From JBQCEE01 sp051960575 (GTDB lineage: Bacteria; Actinomycetota; Actinomycetes; Mycobacteriales; Jatrophihabitantaceae), in contig NZ_JBQCEE010000144.1 in the NCBI RefSeq assembly GCF_051960575.1, forward strand, positions 1-19,426: a stretch of 19,426 bases of DNA. Reading direction: 5' to 3'. The position numbers and the translations under genes were made by a program. Shown piece by piece: positions 1-7,604 of the stretch. The notes below the pieces were generated by a model that worked only from the letters and a program-made list of their open reading frames with translations, was not told the origin of the DNA and did not search any database. Position 1 is the first letter of the stretch; every line of letters begins with the position of its first letter.

Positions 1-1196
1 GCACGCTCGGGCTCGAGGGCGCGGCGTTCCCGTGGCGCACCATCCGCGGCGAGGAGTGCTCGGCGTACTGGCCGGCCGGCACCGCCGCGCTGCACGTGAA
101 CGCCGACATCGCCCTCGCCGCGGTGCGGCACTCGTGGTGGACGGGCGACGAGGCCTTCGACCGCGACGTCGCGCTGCCGCTGCTGGTGGCGACCGCCCGG
201 CTGTGGTCGTCGATGACCTACCGCGGCGCCGACGGCGAGTTCCATCTCGACGGGGTCACCGGCCCGGACGAGTACAGCGCCGTGGTCGACGACAACACCT
301 ACACCAACCTCTCGGCCGCGCGGAACCTGCTCGAGGCCGTCGCCGCCGCGAAGCGCTGGCCCGACCAGGCGGCGGCCCTCGACGTCCGCGAGGACGAACT
401 CGAGCGGTGGCGGCAGGCGGGCGACGCGATGGCGGTGCCGGTGAACGCCGACCTCGGTGTGCACGAGCAGGATCGCGGCTCGACCCTGCGCGACCGCTGG
501 GACTTCGAGCGCTCGGCGGCCGAGGACGCCTACCCGCTGCTGCTGCACGCGCCGTACTTCCAGCTGTACCGGCGGCAGGTGGCCAAGCAGGCCGACCTCG
601 TGCTGGCGCTGCACTGGATGGGCGACTCGTTCACGGCCGAGGAGAAGGCCCGCGACTTCGCCTACTACGAGGCGCTGACGGTGCGCGACTCGTCGCTGTC
701 GGCGTGCACGCAGGCGGTGGTGGCGGCCGAGGTCGGACAGCTCGACCTGGCGACGGACTATCTCGCCGAGGCCGCGCTCATGGATCTGCACAACCTCGAG
801 CACAACTCGTCCGACGGCCTGCACATCGCCTCGCTGGCCGGGGCGTGGCTGGCGCTGGTGGCGGGATTCGGCGGCATGCGCGACCTCGGCGACCACCTGC
901 GGTTCCGCCCGCAGCTGCCGCCGGGATGGCAGGCGCTGAGCTTCGCCGTGCGCCCGCGCGGCCGGCTGCTGCGTGTGTCGATCGAGGCCGGCGGCACCGT
1001 GCGGTATCTGCTCGAGGGCGACGAGCCGCTCGACATCGAGCACCACGACGACGGTCAGGAGGCCGAGGTGCTCACCCTCGAACCGGGTAAGGCGGTCGAG
1101 CGCCACTGGTCGGCCGTGCCCGCCCTGACCGAACGCCCGACCCAGCCCGCCGGCCGCGCCCCGCGTTCGCGCTCGTCGCTGCCCTGCGAGGACTGA
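1..1196 (+). CDS. GH65 disaccharide phosphorylase, C-terminal part (5' end outside window)
   Basis: This frame is open from base 3 and ends at TGA 1194-1196, giving 397 visible residues, roughly half of a usual GH65 enzyme (about 750-800). GH65 enzymes phosphorolyse alpha-linked disaccharides such as maltose, trehalose or kojibiose to beta-glucose 1-phosphate plus a sugar. The visible part starts in the (alpha/alpha)6-barrel with GAAFPWRTIRGEE. VTGPDEY follows at bases 255-275; its Glu (270-272) aligns with the catalytic general acid of maltose phosphorylase. Downstream, HNSSDGLHIAS matches the conserved phosphate-binding Ser-Ser region, which favours phosphorylase over hydrolase. The protein ends with the usual C-terminal beta-sheet domain and a short Pro/Arg-rich tail. 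The substrate cannot be decided from this half. A beta-phosphoglucomutase partner is common in this family and might lie upstream, outside the window. It converges on fprB across a hairpin. Confidence 0.9.
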   Translation, partial: TLGLEGAAFPWRTIRGEECSAYWPAGTAALHVNADIALAAVRHSWWTGDEAFDRDVALPLLVATARLWSSMTYRGADGEFHLDGVTGPDEYSAVVDDNTYTNLSAARNLLEAVAAAKRWPDQAAALDVREDELERWRQAGDAMAVPVNADLGVHEQDRGSTLRDRWDFERSAAEDAYPLLLHAPYFQLYRRQVAKQADLVLALHWMGDSFTAEEKARDFAYYEALTVRDSSLSACTQAVVAAEVGQLDLATDYLAEAALMDLHNLEHNSSDGLHIASLAGAWLALVAGFGGMRDLGDHLRFRPQLPPGWQALSFAVRPRGRLLRVSIEAGGTVRYLLEGDEPLDIEHHDDGQEAEVLTLEPGKAVERHWSAVPALTERPTQPAGRAPRSRSSLPCED

Positions 1197-1204
1197 CCCC
1201 GCGG

Positions 1205-1258
1205 AACCCCCTGGTGTGGCTCACTTCCGGGCCAGGAAGCGAGCCAGAGCAGGGGGTT
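1205..1258. terminator. Long bidirectional hairpin between convergent genes, repeat copy 1
   Basis: AACCCCCTG (1205-1213) pairs with CAGGGGGTT (1250-1258). TGGCTC (1217-1222) pairs with GAGCCA (1241-1246). CTTCC (1224-1228) pairs with GGAAG (1235-1239), closing a six-base loop. Between the two outer stems there is one T-A pair flanked by G/G mismatches. It lies 8 bases after the GH65 stop and contains the last codons of fprB on the other strand, so it can end transcripts from both sides. The first 18 bases recur exactly at 19388-19405. No U-tract follows on the + strand, as is common for actinobacterial hairpin terminators. Confidence 0.75.
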
Positions 1259-2885
1259 TCGCGCTCGGACGCGCGGCGGCGACGAGGTCGGCCCGGTCGG
1301 TGATCTTGACCCGCGGACGCGAGGCGGCCGCGCCCGCCGCCCGCTCGGCCGCGTCGATGGCCAGCCAGCCGCGGCGGTCGACGACCTCGGGGCAGCGCTC
1401 GCGCACCAGCGCGGCGAAGGCCCGCGCGGTGCCGCTGTGCGTCGGCAGGGCGTGCGCGTCGAAGTCGGCGAGCAGGCTGCGCACCGTCTCCTGTGCGCAG
1501 CTCTTGTTGGTGCCGAGGAAGCCGGTGGGCCCGCGCTTGATCCAGCCCGCGACATAGACCCCCGGACGCACCCGCCCGGCCTCGTGCGGGATCGTGCCCC
1601 GCACATGGTCGAACGGCAGGCCGGGCACCGCCCGCCCGCGGTAGCCGATCGAGGTGAGCACCAGGCCGGCATCGATCGTCCCGTGGTCGCCGGTGCGCAC
1701 GGCACGCGCGACGCCGTCGGGCCCGGTGACCAGTTCGGTGCGCGCGACCTCGAGCCCGGTGTCGGTCACGGCGAGCGGCTCGGCGAACCAGCGCAGCACG
1801 ATGCGACGAGCGCCTGTACCGCGCGTCGGGGCGGTCGGCAGCGACCGCAGGAGCCGCAGTTTCTGCGCCGTCGCGTGGTCGTCGCCGTCACCGAACCCGA
1901 CGAGCTGCGCATCGTCATGCACCACCACCTCGACACCGGGCGTGGCCAGCAGCCCGGCGAACTCGGGCACGGTGAACGCCGACTGCGCCGGTCCGCGCCG
2001 CGCGACCAGCACGACCTCGCGCACCCGGCTCGCCCGCAGCGCCTCGAGGGCGCAATCGGCGATGTCCGTGGCGGCCAGCGCCTCGACCGGCATCGTCAGG
2101 ATGCGCGCGGCGTCGAGCGCCACGTTGCCGTTGCCGACGATCACGACCCGCTCGTGCGAGAGGTCGATGCGCCGGCCGGCGTGATCGGGGTGGCCGTTGT
2201 ACCAGGCCACGAAATCGGTGGCGGACAGCGCCGACGCGCCACCCGGCACGTCGAGCGGCCGGTCGTCGGCGGCGCCGACGGCGACGACGACGGCGTCGAA
2301 GTGCGCCGCCACCTCGTCGACGGTGACGTCACGGCCGACGTCGACGCCGAGGTGCAGGCGCAGCCGCGGGTGCTCGGCGATCGCGTCGAACAGCCGGGTC
2401 ACCTGCTTGGTGCGCTGGTGGTCGGGCGCGACGCCCGCGCGGGCGAGGCCGTACGGCGTGGGCAGGCGGTCGAGCAGGTCGACCTCGACGTTCGGCACGA
2501 GCAGCAGCTCGTCGGCCGCGTACATCGCTGCGGGGCCGGTGCCGACGATCGCCACCCGCAGCGGCTCACCCGCGCGCGAGACGGCGGGCGCCGGCGTCAC
2601 CGGCGCGAGCGTCGGCCGGGCCGAGGTGTCCACCCCGCGGTAGAAGTCGGCGTTGATGGGGACGAACACCTGCTCGCCCGGCGCCAACGCGGTGTGCGGC
2701 TTGATGGCGTCCACCGGGCAGGCCGTCACGCACGCGCCACAGTCGACGCAGGCTGCCGGGTCGATGTGCAGCATCTCGGCGGTGCCGAACCCGGGTTCGT
2801 CCGGCGTCGGGTGGATGCAGTTGACCGGGCAGGCGTAGACGCAGGACGCGTCGCTGCAGCACGACTGCGTCACGACGTGCGGCAC
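1221..2885 (-). CDS. fprB: Ferredoxin/ferredoxin-NADP reductase fusion (FprB type)
   Basis: This 554-residue flavoprotein moves electrons between NADPH and its own iron-sulfur domain. Residues 1-60 form a bacterial 7Fe/8Fe-type ferredoxin: C10, C15 and C19-P, then C46-x2-C49-x2-C52-x3-C56-P. The rest is an adrenodoxin reductase-like module with an FAD-binding Rossmann motif GTGPAA (115-120), PTPYGLARAGVAPDH, an NADP motif GNGNVALD (251-258) and the C-terminal GWIKRGPTGFLGTNKSC. The match to M. tuberculosis FprB (Rv0886), including the N-terminal MPHV, is close along the whole length. That supports the GTG start at 2885, although its Shine-Dalgarno sequence is poor. The gene begins 16 bases after an AurF-like diiron oxygenase and is probably cotranscribed with it, so it likely supplies that enzyme's electrons. 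Its last codons and TGA stop lie inside the hairpin at 1205-1258. Confidence 0.95.
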   Translation of the reverse strand: MPHVVTQSCCSDASCVYACPVNCIHPTPDEPGFGTAEMLHIDPAACVDCGACVTACPVDAIKPHTALAPGEQVFVPINADFYRGVDTSARPTLAPVTPAPAVSRAGEPLRVAIVGTGPAAMYAADELLLVPNVEVDLLDRLPTPYGLARAGVAPDHQRTKQVTRLFDAIAEHPRLRLHLGVDVGRDVTVDEVAAHFDAVVVAVGAADDRPLDVPGGASALSATDFVAWYNGHPDHAGRRIDLSHERVVIVGNGNVALDAARILTMPVEALAATDIADCALEALRASRVREVVLVARRGPAQSAFTVPEFAGLLATPGVEVVVHDDAQLVGFGDGDDHATAQKLRLLRSLPTAPTRGTGARRIVLRWFAEPLAVTDTGLEVARTELVTGPDGVARAVRTGDHGTIDAGLVLTSIGYRGRAVPGLPFDHVRGTIPHEAGRVRPGVYVAGWIKRGPTGFLGTNKSCAQETVRSLLADFDAHALPTHSGTARAFAALVRERCPEVVDRRGWLAIDAAERAAGAAASRPRVKITDRADLVAAARPSAKPPALARFLARK

Positions 2886-2901
2886 GGCAGGCCGCCCGGG
2901 T

Positions 2902-3906
2902 TCAGGCGGCGGCCGGCACGGTGCGCACCGGCTCGCTGCGGTAGCGGGAGGTGCGTCCGTCGATCTTGAGCAGCTTCCACACCCGGCGCGAGACGGGGTT
3001 CATCAGGCCGATCTCCTCGGCCAGTGCACGCACGTCGGCGAAGTAGTCCGACAGCTGGCGACGCGACTCGGGCAGCCGCCAGAAGAGGTCCTTCTTCACG
3101 TCGGCGGGGATGTCGAACTCGTCCCAGAACTGCTTCGGCGGCACGACGATCACGTCGCAGAGCCCGCGCATGATCACCGGGAAGGCGACCGACAGGGCCC
3201 ACCGGCTCGGCCGGTTCAGCTGCGGCACGTGGTGGCGCAGGAACTCGTGCGCGAACGAGATGTGCCGCGCCTCCTCGGCGACGTGGATGCGCATGACGCC
3301 GTGCATGATCGGGTGCACGTCCTCGCCCGCGCGCAGGATCGACTTCTGCAGGTGGTCGATCGGCTCCTCACCGGCCAGGATGCCGACGAAGAACAGCGTC
3401 GGCGCGAACCGGCCGACCAGCGCGATGAACGGCGCCAGCGCGCGCATGACGGGTGCGGCCCCGGGCACCTGCGGCGCCACCCGGTTCACCATCTCCTGGA
3501 ACATCAGGGTGTGGTTGCACTCCTCGATCATCTCGTGGGTGCAGTACCGGGCCTCGGCCGAGTTGTTCGGCAGGCCGCCGACGAAGTTCATCATCCCGTT
3601 GATCAGCACCTGCTCGAACTGCAGGCCGACCTTGGCGACGTTCGCCTGCCGCCACATCCCGATCGCGATCTGCTGCTGCTCCGGCAGCCCCTGGTACCAG
3701 GGGTGCTGGCCGAGCGGGTCGGTCGAGGCGGAGAGGATCCAGCGGCGGTCACCCTCGGTGACGGCGAACTCCGGCGCGTCCCAGGCGATGTCGACGTAGG
3801 GCTCGAAGTGCCGCTCGACGGAGGCCTGCGCGAGCGCGAGCAGGCGGTCACTGTACGAGCTGGACGCGGACGTCGGTGCCGACGTGGGAGCGGCCGTCGC
3901 GGTCAT
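2902..3906 (-). CDS. AurF-like diiron oxygenase
   Basis: The 334-residue all-helical protein resembles the p-aminobenzoate N-oxygenase (AurF) family of nonhaem diiron enzymes, which use O2 and two electrons to hydroxylate or N-oxygenate a substrate. The ligand set is visible and ordered as in AurF: E98, the E129-x2-H132 pair (in EECNH), E180/E181 (GILAGEEP), then H208-x3-E212-x2-H215 (HVAEEARH). The first 17 residues are Ala/Ser/Thr-rich and probably disordered. ATG at 3904-3906 is preceded by GGAGG five bases upstream. It is the first gene of a pair with fprB, 16 bases apart, as for Rv0885-Rv0886 in M. tuberculosis (from memory). The substrate is unknown; an amine, a lipid or a metabolite from a conserved actinobacterial pathway are all possible. 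Function as an oxygenase is inferred from the ligands. Confidence 0.88.
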   Translation of the reverse strand: MTATAAPTSAPTSASSSYSDRLLALAQASVERHFEPYVDIAWDAPEFAVTEGDRRWILSASTDPLGQHPWYQGLPEQQQIAIGMWRQANVAKVGLQFEQVLINGMMNFVGGLPNNSAEARYCTHEMIEECNHTLMFQEMVNRVAPQVPGAAPVMRALAPFIALVGRFAPTLFFVGILAGEEPIDHLQKSILRAGEDVHPIMHGVMRIHVAEEARHISFAHEFLRHHVPQLNRPSRWALSVAFPVIMRGLCDVIVVPPKQFWDEFDIPADVKKDLFWRLPESRRQLSDYFADVRALAEEIGLMNPVSRRVWKLLKIDGRTSRYRSEPVRTVPAAA

Positions 3907-3951
3907 CGGATCCTCCGGTCAGGTAGCTGTGACGGGATGTCGCAGTTCCTG

Positions 3952-3980
3952 ACTGTAACGCCACGTCGCAGGTACGACAA
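3952..3980 (-). promoter_or_regulatory. Candidate sigma-70-type promoter of the diiron oxygenase-fprB operon
   Basis: On the minus strand TTGTCG (3975-3980) and TACAGT (3952-3957) are separated by 17 bases, a good housekeeping-sigma spacing. The predicted start near 3945 leaves a leader of about 39 bases before the ATG. A 7-base direct repeat, GTCGCAG on the + strand, occurs at 3939-3945 and 3965-3971 and brackets the -10 element; it may be an operator half-site or chance. Confidence 0.5.
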
Positions 3981-4088
3981 CCGGACGGCACGAGCGTCGG
4001 CGACGTGGCGCCGGTCACCCCAGCGTGAAAACGGAGTGATGTGAGCCGTACGGCGGATTCCTCGAGGCGCCACGCACGTTCGTGTGGG

Positions 4089-4096
4089 TAGACAAT
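4089..4096 (+). promoter_or_regulatory. Possible -10 region for ndh
   Basis: TAGACAAT lies 33 bases before the ndh ATG and is the only AT-rich hexamer-like element near the gene. No convincing -35 element stands at the right distance, so this is a weak call. Confidence 0.3.
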
Positions 4097-4129
4097 GTGT
4101 GGACGAGAGAACCTGAGGTAGGAGCTGAC

Positions 4130-5518
4130 ATGACCGAGACCATGGCCCGACGACACCACGTGGTGATCATCGGCTCGGGCTTCGGCGGCCTGTTCGCCGC
4201 CAAGAAGCTCAAGCGGGCCGGCGTGGACGTCACGATGATCAGCAAGACGACGCACCACCTCTTCCAGCCGCTGCTGTATCAAGTGGCGACCGGCATCCTC
4301 TCCGAGGGCGAGATCGCGCCGGCGACGCGCGAGATCCTCAAGAACTACAAGAACACCAGGGTCGTGCTCGGCGAGGTCACCGACATCGACCTCAAGGCCA
4401 AGACCGTCACGTCGCAGGTCGGCGGCCTGGACACGGTGACCCACTACGACAGCCTCATCGTCGCCGCCGGCGCCACCACGTCGTACTTCGGCCACGACGA
4501 GTACGCCGAGCACGCGCCCGGTCTCAAGTCGGTCGACGACGCGCTCGACATCCGCGGCCGCATCCTCTCCGCCTACGAGTACGCCGAGGTCGAGACCGAC
4601 CTGACCACGCGGGATGAGTGGATGACCTTCGCCGTCGTCGGCGCCGGCCCGACCGGCGTCGAGATGGCCGGGCAGATCGCCGAGCTCGCGCACCGCGCGC
4701 TCGTCCGCGACTTCCGCAACATCGACACCCGCAAGACCCGCATCGTGCTGGTCGACGCGATGGGCGACGTGCTCGGCACCTTCGGCTCGCGGCTGTCGGC
4801 CAAGGCCGTGCGCCAGCTCGAGCGGCTCGGCATCGAGGTCTGGCTCAACGAGAAGGTCGTGGACGTCGACGAGCGTGGCCTGGTCGTCGAGGACAGCACC
4901 GGCACCCGCGTGCGCATCCCGGCCCGCACGATCGTCTGGGCCGCCGGCGTGCGTGGCAGCAACCTCGTGCAGACCCTCGCGGCGCAGAGCGGCACCGAGA
5001 TCGACCGTGGCAACCGGCTCAAGGTGCGCCCCGACTGCTCGCTGCCGAACTTCCCGGAGGTCTTCGTGGTCGGCGACATGATGTCGCTGAACGGGTACCC
5101 CGGTGTGGCGCAGGTGGCCATGCAGGGCGGCAAGTACGTCGCCAAGGTGATCGCGCAGCGCGTCAAGGGCGGTACGGCGCCGAAGCCCTTCAAGTACTTC
5201 GACAAGGGCAGCATGGCGACGATTTCGCGGTTCAAGGCCGTCGCCGACATCCCGGTCGCCGGTCACCTGCGCTTCGGCGGCTTCATCGCCTGGATGATGT
5301 GGCTGTTCATCCACGTGCTGTACCTGGTCGGGTTCAAGAACCGGTTCACGACGCTGATCCACTGGACGGTCTCGTTCATCGGACGCGGCCGCTCGCAGCG
5401 GGCGACGACGATGGCGCAGCTGCACGGGCGGGTGGTCGAGCGGCAGCTCGTCGCCGCGCCGTCGTACGACGGCACCGTCGTGGCGCGCGAGCGCGAGCCG
5501 GAGCCGACGCAGGTCTGA
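4130..5518 (+). CDS. ndh: Type II NADH:quinone dehydrogenase (NDH-2)
   Basis: This 462-residue single-subunit flavoprotein oxidises NADH and reduces membrane quinone without pumping protons. It has an FAD motif GSGFGG (15-20), the NDH-2 hallmark FQPLLYQVATG (45-55), an NADH motif GAGPTG (171-176), FVVGDM near the FAD ribityl site, and the quinone-site AQVAMQGGKYVA. The C-terminal region has a hydrophobic amphipathic segment (GFIAWMMWLFIHVLYLVGF), the expected membrane anchor. The frame is open back to GTG 4082, but ATG 4130 is preferred because AGGTAGGAG lies just upstream and the N-terminus then matches the family. It is divergent from the oxygenase-fprB operon. The following alpha-dioxygenase gene is on the same strand, 116 bases away, and may have its own promoter. 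Confidence 0.95.
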   Translation: MTETMARRHHVVIIGSGFGGLFAAKKLKRAGVDVTMISKTTHHLFQPLLYQVATGILSEGEIAPATREILKNYKNTRVVLGEVTDIDLKAKTVTSQVGGLDTVTHYDSLIVAAGATTSYFGHDEYAEHAPGLKSVDDALDIRGRILSAYEYAEVETDLTTRDEWMTFAVVGAGPTGVEMAGQIAELAHRALVRDFRNIDTRKTRIVLVDAMGDVLGTFGSRLSAKAVRQLERLGIEVWLNEKVVDVDERGLVVEDSTGTRVRIPARTIVWAAGVRGSNLVQTLAAQSGTEIDRGNRLKVRPDCSLPNFPEVFVVGDMMSLNGYPGVAQVAMQGGKYVAKVIAQRVKGGTAPKPFKYFDKGSMATISRFKAVADIPVAGHLRFGGFIAWMMWLFIHVLYLVGFKNRFTTLIHWTVSFIGRGRSQRATTMAQLHGRVVERQLVAAPSYDGTVVAREREPEPTQV

Positions 5519-5574
5519 CGGGCCCGCCCGAACGGCCGGGGCTGTTTCGAATGGCAGGGCACCGGGGTGCGCAG

Positions 5575-5580
5575 TAGCGT
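5575..5580 (+). promoter_or_regulatory. Possible -10 element for the alpha-dioxygenase gene
   Basis: TAGCGT sits 55 bases before the TTG start. The same 9-base string TAGCGTCCG also stands just ahead of the aldose epimerase gene on the other strand. No clear -35 element is seen, so support is limited to the -10 likeness. Confidence 0.3.
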
Positions 5581-5623
5581 CCGACCGTCGGGCTGTGGCC
5601 TGACTCACGTCGGCGTGCACCCC

Positions 5624-5628
5624 GGGAG
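5624..5628 (+). promoter_or_regulatory. Ribosome binding site deciding a TTG start
   Basis: GGGAG is six bases upstream of TTG 5635-5637. The frame has no ATG or GTG closer than this that would leave the conserved N-terminal domain intact, so the TTG with its Shine-Dalgarno sequence is the best start. Confidence 0.6.
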
Positions 5629-5634
5629 CCCGTC

Positions 5635-7458
5635 TTGCCTCAGTGGTACGAACACCCGTCGTTGGCTCTGCAGGTGTTGAGCCTCGCCCGGCTGCGCGGT
5701 GAACTGCGCGAGCACAACCTCTTCGAGGGCGCCGACATCCGCCCCAAGGAGCCGCTCGCCGGCGAGGCGCCGCCCGACGAAGCGGTGCGCGCCCGCACGC
5801 CCGACGGCTCGTGGAACGACCTCGGCTGCCCGGCGATGGGCATGAAGGGCACCGGCTTCGGACGGAACGTCCCGATCACCTCGACCGCGCCGAACCTGAA
5901 GCGGCTGCTCGATCCCGACCCGCGACGCATCAGCAACGAGCTGATGGCGCGCGACACCTTCAAGCCCGCGGGCATCGTCAACGCGCTCGCCGCGGCGTGG
6001 CTGCAGTTCGAGAACCACAACTGGTTCTTCCACGGCGACGGGCGGCCCGACCGGGTCATCCAGGTGCCGCTGCAGCGCGGGGACGACTTCCCCGAGAACC
6101 CGATGCGCATCCGCGACACGATCCCGCTGCACGACGAGACAATCGTCGACGGTCGGCCGGCGCCGGTGTTCCAGAACGTCGAGACGCACTGGTGGGACGG
6201 CTCGCAGATCTACGGCAGCGGCGCCGAGCGCCAGGCGGAGGTGCGCACCTTCGTCAACGGCAAGGTGCACGTCGGCGACGACGGCCGCCTGCCGCGAAGC
6301 GACATCCCTGGTGTCGACCTCACCGGCATGCGCGAGAACTGGTGGGTGGGCGTCGGCCTGCTGCACACGCTGTTCGCCCGCGAGCACAACGCCGTGTGCG
6401 ACGCGCTGAAGAAGGCCTACCCGTCGCTCGGCGACCAGCGGCTGTTCGAACTCGGCGTGCTCGTCGTGTCGGCACTCATCGCGAAGATCCACACCGTCGA
6501 GTGGACGACCTGCGTGCTTCGCCACCCCGCGCTGCAGATCAGCATGAACGCGAACTGGTACGGCGCCCTCGGCGAGGCCTTCAAGTCACGGATCGGACGC
6601 GTGCCCGGCGGCATCGCCGACGAGGCCCTGTCGGGCATCATCGGGTCGCGGGCCGACCACCACAGTGCACCGTTCTCGCTGACCGAGGAGTTCGTCTCGG
6701 TCTACCGCATGCACCCGCTCATTCCCGACGACTGGGACTTCTACTCGTTGGCAAGCGGCCAACACCTCGAGCACGCCGAGTTCACCGAGCTGCAGGGCCG
6801 CTACACGCGCGACTTCATGGATCGCATGGAGATGGGCGACATGTGGTACTCGTTCGGCCTCGCGTCCGCCGGTGCGGTGTGTCTGCACAACTACCCGAAC
6901 GCCCTGCGCAAGCTCACCCGCGTCGACGGGCAGATCACCGACCTCGCCACGCTCGACATCGTGCGCGACCGCGAACGCGGCATCCCCCGCTACAACGACT
7001 TCCGCGAGGCGCTCCGCATGCCGCGGCGCAAGTCCTTCGACGAGATCACGCCGAACAAGCAGTGGGCGAAGGAGATCGCCGAGATCTACCGCGGCGACGT
7101 CGACGCGGTCGACCTGCAGATCGGCATGCAGGCCGAGAAGCCGCCGAAGGGCTTCGGCTTCAGCGACACCGCGTTCCGCATCTTCATCCTGATGGCGTCG
7201 CGCCGGCTCAAGAGCGACCGCTTCTTCACCGACGACTACCGCCCCGAGGTGTACACGCAGGTCGGCTACGACTGGGTGAACAACACGACGATGAAGGACG
7301 TCCTGCTGCGCCACTACCCCGAGCTGCAGCCGGTCATCGGCGACGTCGAGCGTGTCTTCGCCCCCTGGCCCGAGCTCGGTGCGCAGGCGCCGGGCCAGAA
7401 GCCCGCCGTGCTGCGCCTCGCCGACACCGTCCGCGCCTACCTCCCCTGGGGCGACTGA
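5635..7458 (+). CDS. Haem peroxidase-family fatty-acid alpha-dioxygenase
   Basis: This 607-residue protein belongs to the animal haem peroxidase/cyclooxygenase superfamily and is closest to plant alpha-dioxygenases, which add O2 at C2 of a fatty acid; the product decarboxylates to an aldehyde one carbon shorter. Features shared with plant enzymes as I recall them: the distal haem His region FENHNWFFHG (H128), WDGSQIYG (187-194), AKIHTVEW with H286 aligned to the substrate-carboxylate His, NANWYG, and VYRMH with catalytic Tyr357 and proximal haem His360. Length is close to the plant enzymes (about 620-640). There is no signal peptide, so it is probably cytoplasmic. The start is TTG with GGGAG upstream. 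A more general peroxidase cannot be excluded, but the YRMH and KIHT motifs argue for alpha-dioxygenase. It converges on fadH across two palindromic repeats. Confidence 0.85.
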   Translation: MPQWYEHPSLALQVLSLARLRGELREHNLFEGADIRPKEPLAGEAPPDEAVRARTPDGSWNDLGCPAMGMKGTGFGRNVPITSTAPNLKRLLDPDPRRISNELMARDTFKPAGIVNALAAAWLQFENHNWFFHGDGRPDRVIQVPLQRGDDFPENPMRIRDTIPLHDETIVDGRPAPVFQNVETHWWDGSQIYGSGAERQAEVRTFVNGKVHVGDDGRLPRSDIPGVDLTGMRENWWVGVGLLHTLFAREHNAVCDALKKAYPSLGDQRLFELGVLVVSALIAKIHTVEWTTCVLRHPALQISMNANWYGALGEAFKSRIGRVPGGIADEALSGIIGSRADHHSAPFSLTEEFVSVYRMHPLIPDDWDFYSLASGQHLEHAEFTELQGRYTRDFMDRMEMGDMWYSFGLASAGAVCLHNYPNALRKLTRVDGQITDLATLDIVRDRERGIPRYNDFREALRMPRRKSFDEITPNKQWAKEIAEIYRGDVDAVDLQIGMQAEKPPKGFGFSDTAFRIFILMASRRLKSDRFFTDDYRPEVYTQVGYDWVNNTTMKDVLLRHYPELQPVIGDVERVFAPWPELGAQAPGQKPAVLRLADTVRAYLPWGD

Positions 7459-7465
7459 CCCTCGC

Positions 7466-7525
7466 CCGGGTTTGCGCCCCCAACTGACGGTCCGGCGGCC
7501 TGAAGCCGACAGCTGGCGGCGCAAA
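7466..7525. repeat. Palindromic repeat unit, copy 1
   Basis: This 60-base unit begins CCGGGTTTGCGCC and ends GGCGCAAA. The outer TTTGCGCC and GGCGCAAA pair perfectly. Inside, CCAACTG pairs with CAGCTGG with one mismatch, and CGGC with GCCG around a loop. It lies just after the alpha-dioxygenase stop and could form a hairpin in RNA from either strand. Confidence 0.85.
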
Positions 7526-7539
7526 GCGGCGCCGCCAGG

Positions 7540-7599
7540 CCGGGTTTGCGCCCCCAACTGACGGTTCGGCGGCCTGAAGCCGACAGCTGGCGGCGCAAA
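7540..7599. repeat. Palindromic repeat unit, copy 2
   Basis: This is a direct repeat of the unit at 7466-7525, offset by 74 bases and differing at a single base (C7492 against T7566). The 14 bases between the copies include the short palindrome GCGGCGCCGC. It ends 5 bases before the fadH stop on the opposite strand. The pair probably serves as a bidirectional terminator, and its structure resembles REP-type extragenic palindromes. Confidence 0.85.
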
Positions 7600-7604
7600 C
7601 AGGG

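Noticed and set aside
4082..4129. GTG start for ndh 16 codons upstream of the chosen ATG
   Set aside because: The extension is not family-like, and the ribosome site AGGTAGGAG lies directly before ATG 4130.
3848..5620. Minus-strand frame of 590 codons opposite ndh
   Set aside because: It is antisense to a clearly recognised NDH-2 and lacks any recognisable domain.
7466..7599. Two direct repeats considered as a CRISPR array
   Set aside because: There are only two units of 60 bases with a 14-base gap, each unit is palindromic throughout, and no cas genes are present.
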